Source: JBDSTZ01 sp039927975
Lineage (GTDB): Bacteria; Pseudomonadota; Gammaproteobacteria; Burkholderiales; Burkholderiaceae_D
Length of the DNA: 7,590 bases
Direction of reading: 5' to 3'
NCBI GenBank assembly: GCA_039927975.1
Contig: JBDSTZ010000221.1
Span: forward strand, 1 to 7,590
Part shown: one piece after another, positions 1 to 7,416 of the stretch
How the letters are laid out: every line of letters begins with the position of its first letter
How positions within the stretch are numbered: the stretch's first letter is position 1
Program-made: the position numbers and the translations under genes
Notes under the pieces: model-generated
Told to the model about the DNA's origin: nothing
Database searches by the model: none
What the model saw: the letters and a program-made list of their open reading frames with translations, nothing else

Positions 1-2946
1 GTCGGCCGGCGACTTGACGTCGCACAGCAGCAGGCCGTGGCCGTCGGTCTTGCCGGCGCAGGCGGCGCCGAGGCGCTTGATTTCGCTGGTGTTCTCGTAG
101 GCGTAAAAGCCGCCCAGCAAACGGCGCCGGTGGCTGAACGAGGAGCGCTGGAAGATGTCGACATCGACCGGCGCGTCAGCCACCGGTTTGCCGGCCGTGT
201 CGAGCACCAGCACCTGGAACTTGAGCGAGTCCTTGCTCAGCAACCAGCCGTCCGGCTTGATGCCGATGACGTACTGCGAAGGCCACAGCGGCACCCGGGT
301 CGCCGTGGTCAGCGTCTCGCCGTTGGCGTCCTGGTAGGACATTTCGGCCAGCAGGTTGCGCGGCACGGGAGAGGGCGGCAGCTTGTCGAGGACGACGCGG
401 GCGCTGCCCGTGGCGTCCAGGGTGAGCGACTGGGTGCGCGCGGCCTCCCCGTTGGCGCCGGTCGATTCGCCCTCGACCCATTCGCCTTCGTCCTCGTTGA
501 ACCCGCCGCTTTCGCTGACGCTGCCCTCCTTGATGTCGCCGCGCTGGAAGCTGAACTCTTCGTAGTCGGCAAAGCTGATCTCCCTCGGCTCAAGCAGTGT
601 CCACAGCTTCACGGGGGCCAGGCCGGCGCTGCCGCCCGAGAGGTAATTAAGCTGCATGTCGAAGCTGACCGTGGCCGGTTCGATGACGGCGGTTTTCGGG
701 CCGCTCAGCACCGCGCGCATGGTCGGCAGGCGGAACTGCTCGACCCGAAAGCTGCCCGCCTCGCGGCCGCCGATCATCACATCGTATTGTCCGAGCTTGG
801 CATCGGCCGGGATCTGCCATTCGCTGCTGGCGTTGCCGGCGCCATCCCAGGTGAGCGGAAAGGTGATCTTCTCGTTGCTGCCGGCGTGGATCAGATAGCC
901 CTTGTCAGGGATCGTGCTCTCGCTGTCCGTGGTGTTCTTTGGCCGCTTGGCGCCAGCGGCGACCAGGCTGATTCCTTCGACCGTATGGCGCCGCAGGAAG
1001 TGCTTCATGTGCGCCGTTTCACCGGCCCGCAGCAGGCTGCGGTCAAATACTGTCGACACGATGCGGGTATCCTCTTCGACGCTGCCGGTGGGCAGATTGA
1101 AGCGCCAGGTTTCTATTCCGCGCTGCCAGTTAGACAGCGTGAAGGTGAAGTCGGTTCCGCTGCGCGCGCTGACGAAGTAACTGTCGTTGTTGGCGCAGCG
1201 CGACTGCGGCAGTTCGCCGGCGATGCGGGCGATACCGGCGGCGTCGCTCACGCCGCTCCATAACAGTTTGGCGGCGCAGTCGCGCACCGCCACCTTCGCG
1301 CCGGCGACCGGTTTGCCGTCGGCGAGAGAGGTGACCCACACCAGCGACGATGCTGCGCCGCGCTTGAAGTGCGCCGCCAGGTTGGTCACCAGCGCGGCGG
1401 TGTGCACGTAGGCGGTGCGCTTGGTGGTGATTGCCGCGCCGAGCCTGGGGCTGGCCAGTTCGACCACGTAAAAGCCGGTCTGGCGCAGCGGAATGCCGAT
1501 CACCTCGAAGGCGCGCGCGCCGCCCGGCTTGGGCAGGCTGAAACGCTCGGTCTTGATTGCCGGGTCGGCGAACAGCGATCTTTCAAGCGAGTCGCCGTAC
1601 TGGTCGACAGGTTCCCACGGCAGATAATGCTGGTTCGCGCCGGCCAGCTTCTTGAGCCAGGCGATGACGTCCTCGTCCTGGCCGGCGCCGACCCGCACGC
1701 TGGCGCCTGTGCTTTGCATGGCGCCGGCCAGTGAGGCTTCGACGTTGCGCACGCTGACCGGCAGCAGGCGGTCGCCGCGCGCTTCTAGGATGCCGAACGG
1801 CGCGGTGAACTTGACCAGCGGCGGCTGCGCATCGGTGCGCACGGTCAGCGGAAAGCGCGCCGCGCCGATCAGCGGGCGGCCGGCGTCATCCTTCAAGCCG
1901 GCCGGAAGGTGCAGCGTGAAACTCGCCTGTTCGGGGAATGGTCCCTTGAAACTGAGGTCGGCGATGGTGTCGGCGCTGGCGTGGTCCTTGTCGATGGTCG
2001 GGCCAACGCGCTTGCCGCCTGGCCCGGCCAGGTAGATCGCTTTGGCGTCGGCCATTGCGATCGGCGCGCTGAAACCGAGCCGCATCGGCAGGAAGGGAAT
2101 GCAGTTGCCATTCCGCTTGACCCGGTCGCAACTGAATTTGGCGGTAAAGTCGGGCCGCGTGACGAAAGCCAGCACCTGGTCGCTGGTGGTGGCGATGCCG
2201 TTCGGCGCGGCGATGCCGGCGCCCCACACCAGCGACATCTTCGCCTTGGCCGGCAAGGTGCGCTGGCACTGCGCCACCACCAGCGGCTGCTGTTCGTTCA
2301 GGCCCTTTTTGACCTTGACGGTTGAACCCCAGACCACGCCGCGCGCCATGTAGAACATCGTCAGGTAGTGCTCGACAAAGCTTTTGCGCTGCGCCAGCAC
2401 GGCCTCGCGCTCGCTGCCGCCGATGATCCGCAGTGGGATTCTCTCGTTGATGCCCTCGGCGCGGCAGTAGGCGTTGGCGCTGATGGTGGCGTCGCTGGCG
2501 ACGGCGTCGAGCGCCAGCACGAAGATTTGCTGTTCGTCGATCCAGTTGCTGCCTTGGCTGGGAATGCTGCGCATCACCGCCGGGCCGCCGGTCGACATGC
2601 TGAAGGCCCGCTCGCCGGTCAGCGCCTGGCCGGCCAGGTCGCGCGCGGCGGGCGCCAGCGTGAAGCGGCAGGCCACCGCAGCGGGCAGGTCACGCTCGAA
2701 ATCGTAGCTCCAGTTGCGGTCGTCGATCCAGCGGCCGGCGCCTTTTTCAGGGCAGTCGACCTCGAACGGCGGCGCCGAGCGCAGGTCGCCGAAGGGCACC
2801 ATCGGCGCGCTGAAACGGGCGGTGACCTGGCGTACTTTCTTGACGGTGCCGGTGGGGGAGAATACCTCGACGCTGGTGGCGGCGACGGCGGGAACAAGGC
2901 TAAGGGAAAGGCAAATCAGACTAAACAGCTTGATTGAGACGCGCAT
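1..2946 (-). CDS. Alpha-2-macroglobulin family protein, N-terminal 982 residues (runs off left edge)
   Basis: Translating the minus strand from the ATG at 2946-2944 gives an open frame without stops to base 1 (exactly 982 codons), so the gene continues outside the window. Residues 1-23 look like a Sec signal peptide: a basic start, a hydrophobic core and a VPAVAA end. There is no lipobox cysteine, so a soluble periplasmic or secreted protein is expected. The mature part opens with a beta-domain typical of bacterial alpha-2-macroglobulins (TARFSAPMVPFGDL near 43-55, GRWIDDRNWSYDF near 71-83). Macroglobulin-like beta-sandwich sequence follows, including GGFYAYENTSE near 944-954. Six early cysteines (65, 93, 161, 227, 273, 282) fit disulfide bonding outside the cytoplasm. 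Residues about 794-836 form a glycine- and glutamate-rich acidic stretch. Family members are usually about 1500-2000 residues and trap proteases; the thioester region, if present, lies beyond the edge. The ribosome site is weak (GGGTG, about 8 bases upstream). Family call firm; exact role unknown. Confidence 0.87.
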   Translation of the reverse strand, partial: MRVSIKLFSLICLSLSLVPAVAATSVEVFSPTGTVKKVRQVTARFSAPMVPFGDLRSAPPFEVDCPEKGAGRWIDDRNWSYDFERDLPAAVACRFTLAPAARDLAGQALTGERAFSMSTGGPAVMRSIPSQGSNWIDEQQIFVLALDAVASDATISANAYCRAEGINERIPLRIIGGSEREAVLAQRKSFVEHYLTMFYMARGVVWGSTVKVKKGLNEQQPLVVAQCQRTLPAKAKMSLVWGAGIAAPNGIATTSDQVLAFVTRPDFTAKFSCDRVKRNGNCIPFLPMRLGFSAPIAMADAKAIYLAGPGGKRVGPTIDKDHASADTIADLSFKGPFPEQASFTLHLPAGLKDDAGRPLIGAARFPLTVRTDAQPPLVKFTAPFGILEARGDRLLPVSVRNVEASLAGAMQSTGASVRVGAGQDEDVIAWLKKLAGANQHYLPWEPVDQYGDSLERSLFADPAIKTERFSLPKPGGARAFEVIGIPLRQTGFYVVELASPRLGAAITTKRTAYVHTAALVTNLAAHFKRGAASSLVWVTSLADGKPVAGAKVAVRDCAAKLLWSGVSDAAGIARIAGELPQSRCANNDSYFVSARSGTDFTFTLSNWQRGIETWRFNLPTGSVEEDTRIVSTVFDRSLLRAGETAHMKHFLRRHTVEGISLVAAGAKRPKNTTDSESTIPDKGYLIHAGSNEKITFPLTWDGAGNASSEWQIPADAKLGQYDVMIGGREAGSFRVEQFRLPTMRAVLSGPKTAVIEPATVSFDMQLNYLSGGSAGLAPVKLWTLLEPREISFADYEEFSFQRGDIKEGSVSESGGFNEDEGEWVEGESTGANGEAARTQSLTLDATGSARVVLDKLPPSPVPRNLLAEMSYQDANGETLTTATRVPLWPSQYVIGIKPDGWLLSKDSLKFQVLVLDTAGKPVADAPVDVDIFQRSSFSHRRRLLGGFYAYENTSEIKRLGAACAGKTDGHGLLLCDVKSPAD

Positions 2947-3047
2947 TGTTTTCGCACCCGGGTGGACGTTTTCTCGAACGCCGCACGATGGGCGTTAGAT
3001 CAACATTAACACAATGGCAGGAGCAAAAACTTCGGGCTAAAAACTAT

Positions 3048-4226
3048 TTATGCGCGGTCCAGATCGAGGTCGACTTCGAGCTGCTCGAGGGTGCGCGAAC
3101 GGCCAGCGGCCTTGGCCCGGTACAGGTTTTGGTCGGCGCGCCGCAGCATGTCTTCCAGCGTGTCCTCGCTTGAGGCGCGTACCGCGATGCCGCCGCTGTA
3201 GCCGATCAGGTGACCCAGTTCGCGTGGCGCGCTGTCGGCCAGACGGCGCCGCAGGCGCTGGTCGAACGCCATCGCGGCCGCCTGGTCGGCGTGATTCATC
3301 AGCACGCAGAATTCCTCGCCGCCGTAGCGGCAGACGACGTCGCCGTCGCGGCATTCGGCCTTGAGCGCGCTGGCGAAAAAGCTCAGCGCGCGGTCGCCGC
3401 CCTCGTGGCCGCGGGTGTCGTTGATCTGCTTGAAGTAGTCGAGGTCGAGCATCAGCAGCACCAGCCGATGCTGGTAGCGCACGCTGAGCGCCATGTCGTG
3501 GCGGGCCTGGACCAGCCATGCGCGCCGGTTGAACACGCCGGTCAGATCGTCGATCGTGGCCAGGCTTTCGAGCGCGCGCGCCGCCTCGTCGCGATGGGCC
3601 AGCAGGATGCCGGCCAGCGACAGCACGGCGGTGACGTTGGCCACCAGCGCGAAGGCGACGTTGACCGGATGCGGCGTCATGAAGTTGGGGAAGTCGGCGG
3701 TGTAGAAGGCGCCGAGCACCCCGCGCCAGGCGGTGACGATGGTTTGCGCGGTGAGCGACAGCACCAGCAGCCAGCGCCAGCGGCCGACCGGCGCCAGCGG
3801 GCGGCGCCCGAGCGTGATCGCCACCAGCGCCATCTGCAAGGCCAGCAGGCCGTTGGCCCAGCCGACCCGGAACGCGTAGCTGGAGAAGCCGGCGCAGTAA
3901 CCGGTGGTGAGCAGGACGGTGATGAACATCGGCGTGCGGTTTGGTGCGCCGCGCCCGCACCACAGGTCGAAGGCGTTGGCGTTAAAGGCGACGCCGCCGG
4001 CGATGCCGGCCATCGACAGGGTCGACAGCATGCGGTCGAGCAGCGAGCCTGGCGCCGTCAGGCCGGACGCCATCAGCAGCACCCAGCCGCCCGCTTGCAG
4101 GGCGACGCCGACCTGCGCGCGATGCGCGGCCTGGTTCACCCGGCCCATCACGGCCGGCAGCGCGACGGCGATCGTCAGCATGCACAGGGTGAGGGCGAAG
4201 AGCAGGGAAGCGATATCGATCGGCAT
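3048..4226 (-). CDS. Membrane-anchored GGDEF diguanylate cyclase
   Basis: This 392-residue protein probably makes cyclic di-GMP from two GTP at the inner membrane. Residues 1-210 hold about seven hydrophobic segments (near 5-28, 38-57, 68-86, 99-118, 121-139, 150-174, 188-210), an integral-membrane sensor of unrecognised type. The GGDEF domain spans about 221-378. It has DDLTGVFNRR at 226-235, the metal and nucleotide motif DLDYFKQIND at 261-270, the active-site loop RYGGEEF with GGEEF at 302-306, and RADQNLYRAKAAGRS near 363-377. An RxxD motif (Arg293, Asp296) lies exactly five residues before GGEEF, the position of the product-inhibition I-site. All key residues are present, so an active, feedback-inhibited enzyme is expected. 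There is no EAL domain. The start at 4226 has no good Shine-Dalgarno sequence, but it gives a complete first membrane segment. The downstream macroglobulin gene follows after 101 bases. The sensed signal is unknown. Confidence 0.93.
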   Translation of the reverse strand: MPIDIASLLFALTLCMLTIAVALPAVMGRVNQAAHRAQVGVALQAGGWVLLMASGLTAPGSLLDRMLSTLSMAGIAGGVAFNANAFDLWCGRGAPNRTPMFITVLLTTGYCAGFSSYAFRVGWANGLLALQMALVAITLGRRPLAPVGRWRWLLVLSLTAQTIVTAWRGVLGAFYTADFPNFMTPHPVNVAFALVANVTAVLSLAGILLAHRDEAARALESLATIDDLTGVFNRRAWLVQARHDMALSVRYQHRLVLLMLDLDYFKQINDTRGHEGGDRALSFFASALKAECRDGDVVCRYGGEEFCVLMNHADQAAAMAFDQRLRRRLADSAPRELGHLIGYSGGIAVRASSEDTLEDMLRRADQNLYRAKAAGRSRTLEQLEVDLDLDRA

Positions 4227-4300
4227 GGACGAACACTGGAGAGTCGCGTCCGTGCCGGCGGTGGCGGGAAGCGATGCGGGAAGGTGATCCCGCGCCGCCG

Positions 4301-4306
4301 AGTATA
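4301..4306 (-). promoter_or_regulatory. Candidate -10 box for the diguanylate cyclase gene
   Basis: The minus strand reads TATACT here, one mismatch from the sigma-70 -10 consensus and about 75 bases upstream of the cyclase ATG. It lies at the edge of an A+T-rich stretch (about 4317-4380) that stands out in this GC-rich window. No good -35 box lies 16-18 bases upstream. A perfect TTGACA occurs at 4353-4348 on the same strand, but it is much too far away to pair with this box, and 23 bases from the alternative ATAATT at 4324-4319. This is a weak, motif-only call. Confidence 0.25.
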
Positions 4307-4374
4307 GCGCACCTGCTTAATTATCGTTGCTGTGTGGATTTTTTTATTGTCAATACGTCCAGCTAAACCTTGTT

Positions 4375-4394
4375 TTGACAGGCGTGCCTGTCAA
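4375..4394. repeat. 8-bp perfect stem-loop over the stop codon of the small gene
   Basis: TTGACAGG at 4375-4382 and CCTGTCAA at 4387-4394 are perfect inverted copies around a 4-base loop. On the minus strand the hairpin covers the TGA stop (4393-4391) of the 77-codon gene and lies at the end of the kyn transcript direction. Neither strand shows a run of T after the stem, so it does not meet the usual rule for an intrinsic terminator. It could protect a 3' end or help factor-dependent termination, or be chance. Confidence 0.4.
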
Positions 4395-4624
4395 GCCGCT
4401 TCGATGCGCTTGAGGCGCTGGCCGTGGATGCCCCACAGGCAGTCGACGCCGTCGGCCTGGCCGGCCAGGGCCCAGCCGGTGCCGACTTTCTGCGGCGTCA
4501 CCGGGCTGCCCAGTTCGAGCGCGAGCTTTTCGGCCCACAGGCCGGCCGCGCCTTTTCCCTTGAATAGCTCGTTGTCGCCGACGAATACGGTGGCTTCGAA
4601 AACGGGGAGGGCGAAAATGGTCAT
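4391..4624 (-). CDS. Small protein of unknown function, 77 residues
   Basis: I do not recognise this protein. The case for a real gene is its codon use: nearly every codon ends in G or C and is of the type used by the neighbouring kyn genes, and it fills the gap between kynA and the cyclase gene. The protein starts MTIFALPVFEATVFVGDNEL and has a balanced composition, one cysteine (in GVDCLWGIHG), three tryptophans and a basic tail (QRLKRIEAA). There is no signal peptide or clear membrane helix, so a small cytoplasmic protein is likely. It begins 58 bases after the kynA stop with no obvious terminator between, so it may ride on the kyn transcript. The ribosome site is weak (GAG about 8 bases upstream). 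An 8-bp stem-loop covers its stop codon. A link to tryptophan catabolism is only suggested by position. Confidence 0.65.
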   Translation of the reverse strand: MTIFALPVFEATVFVGDNELFKGKGAAGLWAEKLALELGSPVTPQKVGTGWALAGQADGVDCLWGIHGQRLKRIEAA

Positions 4625-4682
4625 GTTGAATACTCGTTCGGTAAGGATGTCAGGAGGGCGGCATTGTTACACACAGCGCCGG

Positions 4683-5522
4683 TCACAAGGAGGTTCGCAA
4701 GGCAAACAGCTCGGGAAACAGCACCACGTCGAGCATCTTGCGCAGGTAGCTCACGCCGGCCGTGCCGCCGGTGCCGGTCTTGAAGCCGATGATCCGCTCC
4801 ACCGTCGTCACGTGGCGGAAGCGCCAGAAGCGAAACGCGGTCTCCAGATCGACCAGCTTTTCCGCCAGCTCGTACAGCGCCCAGTGATGGTCCGGGTCCT
4901 GGTAGACCGCCAGCCACGCCGTCTTGACGCTTTCGTCGTAGCGGGTCGGCAGGGTCCAGTCGGCGGCCAGGCGTTCAGGCGCCAACGCAAAGCCGCTGCG
5001 CGCCAGCAGCATGACCGCCTCGTCGTACACCGACGGCGCCTGCAGCTCGCGCGCCAGAATCGCGTGCGCCTCCGGCGTGCTGGCATGCACCGCCAGCAGC
5101 GCCGCGTTCTTGTTCCCTAATATAAATTCAAGTTCGCGATACTGGTACGACTGGAAGCCCGACGAGGCGCCCAGGAAAGGACGGATCGCGGTGTACTCGG
5201 GCGGCGTCATGGTGGCCAGCACATCCCAGGCGTGCACCAGCTGATCCATGATGCGCGCCACCCTCGCCAGCATCTTGAAGGCCGGAGCCAGCTCGCCCGC
5301 GCGCAGATTCTCGCGCACCGCGTGCAGTTCGTGCAGCATCAGCTTGAGCCACAATTCGCTGGTCTGGTGCTGGACGATGAACAGCATCTCGTTGTGATTG
5401 GCCGAACGCGGATGCTGCGCCGACAGGATTTGCGCCAGGCCGAGGTAGTCGCCGTAGCTCATCGCCTCGCTGAAATCCATCTTGGCGCCATGCCATTGCG
5501 GGTCTTTGTCGTCGGAGTTCAT
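4683..5522 (-). CDS. kynA: Tryptophan 2,3-dioxygenase
   Basis: This 279-residue cytoplasmic haem enzyme opens the indole ring of L-tryptophan with O2 to give N-formylkynurenine, the first step of the kynurenine pathway. The family signature is clear: MSYGDYLGL at 21-29, EMLFIVQHQTSELWLKLMLHEL at 45-66 and SGFQSYQYRELEFILGNKN at 121-139. By offset from the Xanthomonas enzyme, the key residues are present: Phe48 and His52 (active site), Tyr110 and Arg114 (substrate carboxylate), His237 (proximal haem ligand, in FRHVTTVERI) and Thr251 in KTGTGGT. The length fits bacterial homologues. The start was set at 5522 (MNSDD) because GAGG on the minus strand at 5532-5529 sits 6 bases before it. An in-frame ATG at 5528 directly abuts that GAGG and is less likely, and a longer frame to 5645 lies inside kynU. 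It is the last kyn gene, 8 bases after the kynU stop. Confidence 0.97.
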   Translation of the reverse strand: MNSDDKDPQWHGAKMDFSEAMSYGDYLGLAQILSAQHPRSANHNEMLFIVQHQTSELWLKLMLHELHAVRENLRAGELAPAFKMLARVARIMDQLVHAWDVLATMTPPEYTAIRPFLGASSGFQSYQYRELEFILGNKNAALLAVHASTPEAHAILARELQAPSVYDEAVMLLARSGFALAPERLAADWTLPTRYDESVKTAWLAVYQDPDHHWALYELAEKLVDLETAFRFWRFRHVTTVERIIGFKTGTGGTAGVSYLRKMLDVVLFPELFALRTSL

Positions 5523-5528
5523 GGCCAT

Positions 5529-5532
5529 CCTC
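5529..5532 (-). promoter_or_regulatory. Ribosome binding site deciding the kynA start
   Basis: The minus strand reads TTGAGG-ATGGCC-ATG. GAGG is 6 bases from the second ATG (5522) but touches the first ATG (5528), so the second is the better start and the product begins MNSDD. The site overlaps the TGA stop of kynU (5533-5531), which suggests ribosomes finishing kynU help to start kynA. Confidence 0.6.
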
Positions 5533-6772
5533 AAGTCACAGCGGCGCGGCTGGCCGTGCTGTCGTAATCGCGCGCGTCCAGTATCTGGCGCAGCGTTTCC
5601 ACCGCATCCCACACTTCTGCAAAACTGGTGTACAACGGCGTACAACCGAAGCGCATGATGGCCGGCTCGCGATAATCGCCCACCACGCCGCGTGCAATCA
5701 GCGCCTGTATGACTGCATAACCGTCAGGATGGCTGAAGCTGACATGGCTGCCGCGCCGTGCGTGTTCGCGCGGCGTCACCAGTTCAAGTCCATTGCCGCC
5801 GCAGCGCGCCTCGACCAGCGCGATGAACAGATCGGTCAACGCCAGCGACTTGGCGCGCACCGCCCGCATGTCGGTCTGCTCGAAAATGGCGAGACCGCAT
5901 TCGACCAGCGCGAGCGAGACGATCGGCTGGGTGCCGCACAAGGCCCGCGCGATGCCGGCGGCCGGCGCGAATTCGGGCGCCATCGCGAACGGCGCCGCGT
6001 GGCTCCACCAGCCCGACAGCGGTTGCGCGAACCTGGCCTGCAAGCGCTCGGGCACCCAGATAAAGGCCGGGGCGCCGGGCCCGCCGTTCAGGTATTTGTA
6101 CGTACAGCCGACCGCCAGATCGGCGCCGTCGGCGTGCAGGTCGAGCGGCACCGCGCCGGCGGAATGGGCCAGGTCCCACACGGCCAGCGCGCCGTGAGCA
6201 TGCGCGTGCACCGACAGCGCCGCCATGTCGTGCTGATGGCCGCTGCGATAATTGACGTGGGTGAGCATGAGCACCGCGCAGTCGGCGTCGATGGCGCCGA
6301 ACAGGTCTTCGGGCCGGTCCACCAGCCGCACCGAATAACCTTGGTCCAGCCAGTCGGCCAGCGCCTGTGCCATGTAAATATCGGTCGGGAAGTTGCTGCG
6401 TTCCGTGACCAGCACGCGGCGAGCGCGGTCGTCCTGCATGCGCAGCCCCGCCGCCAGCGCCTTGAACACATTGAGCGAGGTGCTGTCGGTGACCACCACT
6501 TCACCGGCGCGCGCACCGATCATCGGCGCGATGCGGTCGCCCAGCCGGCGCGGCATGTCGAACCAGCCCGCCTTGTTCCAGCTGCCGACCAGGCCCATGC
6601 CCCATTCCTGTTCGATGACGTCGCGCGCGCGTTCGGCCGCGCTGGCCGGGCGTGCGCCGAGCGAATTACCGTTCAGGTAGATCAGCCCTGGCGGCAGGGC
6701 GAACTGCGCGCGCAGCGGCGCCAGCGGATCGGCCGCATCGAGCGCCACGCAGTAATCGCGGTCGATGTTCAT
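5531..6772 (-). CDS. kynU: Kynureninase
   Basis: This 413-residue PLP enzyme (fold type I, aminotransferase class V-like, normally a cytoplasmic homodimer) cleaves L-kynurenine to anthranilate and L-alanine. Visible signatures are IYLNGNSLG at 31-39, the PLP phosphate region VTDSTSLNVFKAL at 94-106, SNFPTDIYM at 126-134, NYRSG at 174-178, and WDLAHSAGA at 199-207 with Asp200 expected to pair with the pyridine nitrogen. The Schiff-base lysine is Lys226 in CTYKYLNGGPG, matching the known Pseudomonas lysine position within one residue. The length is usual for bacterial KynU. The ATG at 6772 overlaps the kynB stop by four bases (ATGA), and AAGGAG (minus, 6783-6778) lies 5 bases upstream, so the start is well supported. 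Product anthranilate may feed the TCA cycle or quinolone synthesis; genes for either are not in the window. Confidence 0.97.
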   Translation of the reverse strand: MNIDRDYCVALDAADPLAPLRAQFALPPGLIYLNGNSLGARPASAAERARDVIEQEWGMGLVGSWNKAGWFDMPRRLGDRIAPMIGARAGEVVVTDSTSLNVFKALAAGLRMQDDRARRVLVTERSNFPTDIYMAQALADWLDQGYSVRLVDRPEDLFGAIDADCAVLMLTHVNYRSGHQHDMAALSVHAHAHGALAVWDLAHSAGAVPLDLHADGADLAVGCTYKYLNGGPGAPAFIWVPERLQARFAQPLSGWWSHAAPFAMAPEFAPAAGIARALCGTQPIVSLALVECGLAIFEQTDMRAVRAKSLALTDLFIALVEARCGGNGLELVTPREHARRGSHVSFSHPDGYAVIQALIARGVVGDYREPAIMRFGCTPLYTSFAEVWDAVETLRQILDARDYDSTASRAAVT

Positions 6773-7416
6773 GCGTGCTCCTTCGCCGGCAGCGCGCGCA
6801 GGATCGCCCGCACCGGACTGGCGTCCATGCCGGCCAGCTTGAGCGGCAGGGCGATCAGTTCATAGTCGCCGGCCGGTACCGCGTCGAGCACCACGCCTTC
6901 CAAAATCGCGATGCCGTGGCGGCGTACAGCGTGATGCGCGTCCATGGTCTTTGAGTCCTGCGGGTCGAGCGAGGCGGCGTCGGTGCCGATCAGCAGCACG
7001 CCGTGGCTGGCCAGCAGGGCGATCGCGGCCGGCGCAATGCCGGCAAAGCTGGCGTCCCACGCATCTTGTGGCGCGCGCGCATAGGTCCGCAGCAGCACGC
7101 GCGGCGGCACGCCACCGAGCGCGTGTTCGATGTCGGCCACGCCAACCAGCGGCGTGCCGACGCAATCGATCACGCGGCACGGCCCGATGTAGGGCGCCAG
7201 GTCGACCGCGTCGATGCTCTCGCCCTGGCGGTCGAAGTGGGAAGGGGCGTCGGTGTGCGCGCCCAGATGGGTACTCATGCTCATGCGGCTGACATGCGCG
7301 GGACAGCCGTCGGCGATTTCCCAGGTCGGCGCGGCCGAGAAGGGGGTGTCGCCGGGCCAGACCGGGAGCGCAGCCGAGATCGTCGGGCTGATGTCCCAGA
7401 TGGGAAGGAGGGTCAT
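6769..7416 (-). CDS. kynB: Kynurenine formamidase (arylformamidase)
   Basis: This 215-residue cyclase-family hydrolase removes the formyl group from N-formylkynurenine to give L-kynurenine, the second step of the pathway. It is a metal-dependent enzyme, typically zinc. The metal-binding signature is intact: His50, His54, Asp56 and His60 in STHLGAHTDAPSHF. The N-terminus PIWDISPTISAALPVWPGDTP is characteristic of bacterial KynB. The ATG at 7416-7414 was chosen because it gives the normal family length and has AAGG (minus, 7426-7423) 6 bases upstream. The same frame stays open to 7542, but that part reads backward through the insertion sequence and is not part of the protein. kynB is the first gene of the kynBUA operon, and its stop overlaps the kynU start. 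Confidence 0.96.
   Translation of the reverse strand: MTLLPIWDISPTISAALPVWPGDTPFSAAPTWEIADGCPAHVSRMSMSTHLGAHTDAPSHFDRQGESIDAVDLAPYIGPCRVIDCVGTPLVGVADIEHALGGVPPRVLLRTYARAPQDAWDASFAGIAPAAIALLASHGVLLIGTDAASLDPQDSKTMDAHHAVRRHGIAILEGVVLDAVPAGDYELIALPLKLAGMDASPVRAILRALPAKEHA

Noticed and set aside
37..1263. Plus-strand open frame of 408 codons
   Set aside because: It lies wholly antisense to the macroglobulin gene, whose frame is open for 982 codons with recognisable family motifs. The plus-strand product is Ala/Gly/Arg/Val-rich low-information sequence, typical of a high-GC shadow.
2947..3047. Promoter or terminator between the cyclase and macroglobulin genes
   Set aside because: No hexamer pair with good spacing and no hairpin with a T-run could be found in these 101 bases; two AGTTTTT copies and the palindrome CACCCGGGTG are too weak to call.
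3210..4307. Plus-strand open frame of 365 codons
   Set aside because: It is antisense to the GGDEF gene, which has every expected motif. The composition is that of a shadow frame.
4375..4394. Intrinsic terminator at the stem-loop
   Set aside because: No T-run follows the stem on either strand, so only a stem-loop is reported.
4332..5120. Plus-strand open frame of 262 codons crossing the kynA 3' end
   Set aside because: It overlaps kynA and the 77-codon gene on the opposite strand, and has no good ribosome site and shadow-like composition.
5523..5645. Longer kynA frame starting at 5645
   Set aside because: The extension lies inside the kynU coding region and is not part of the conserved dioxygenase N-terminus. 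The ribosome site supports 5522.
5729..6865. Plus-strand open frame of 378 codons
   Set aside because: It is antisense to kynU and the end of kynB, both certain from catalytic motifs. The product is His/Arg/Gln/Ala-rich and has no domain pattern.
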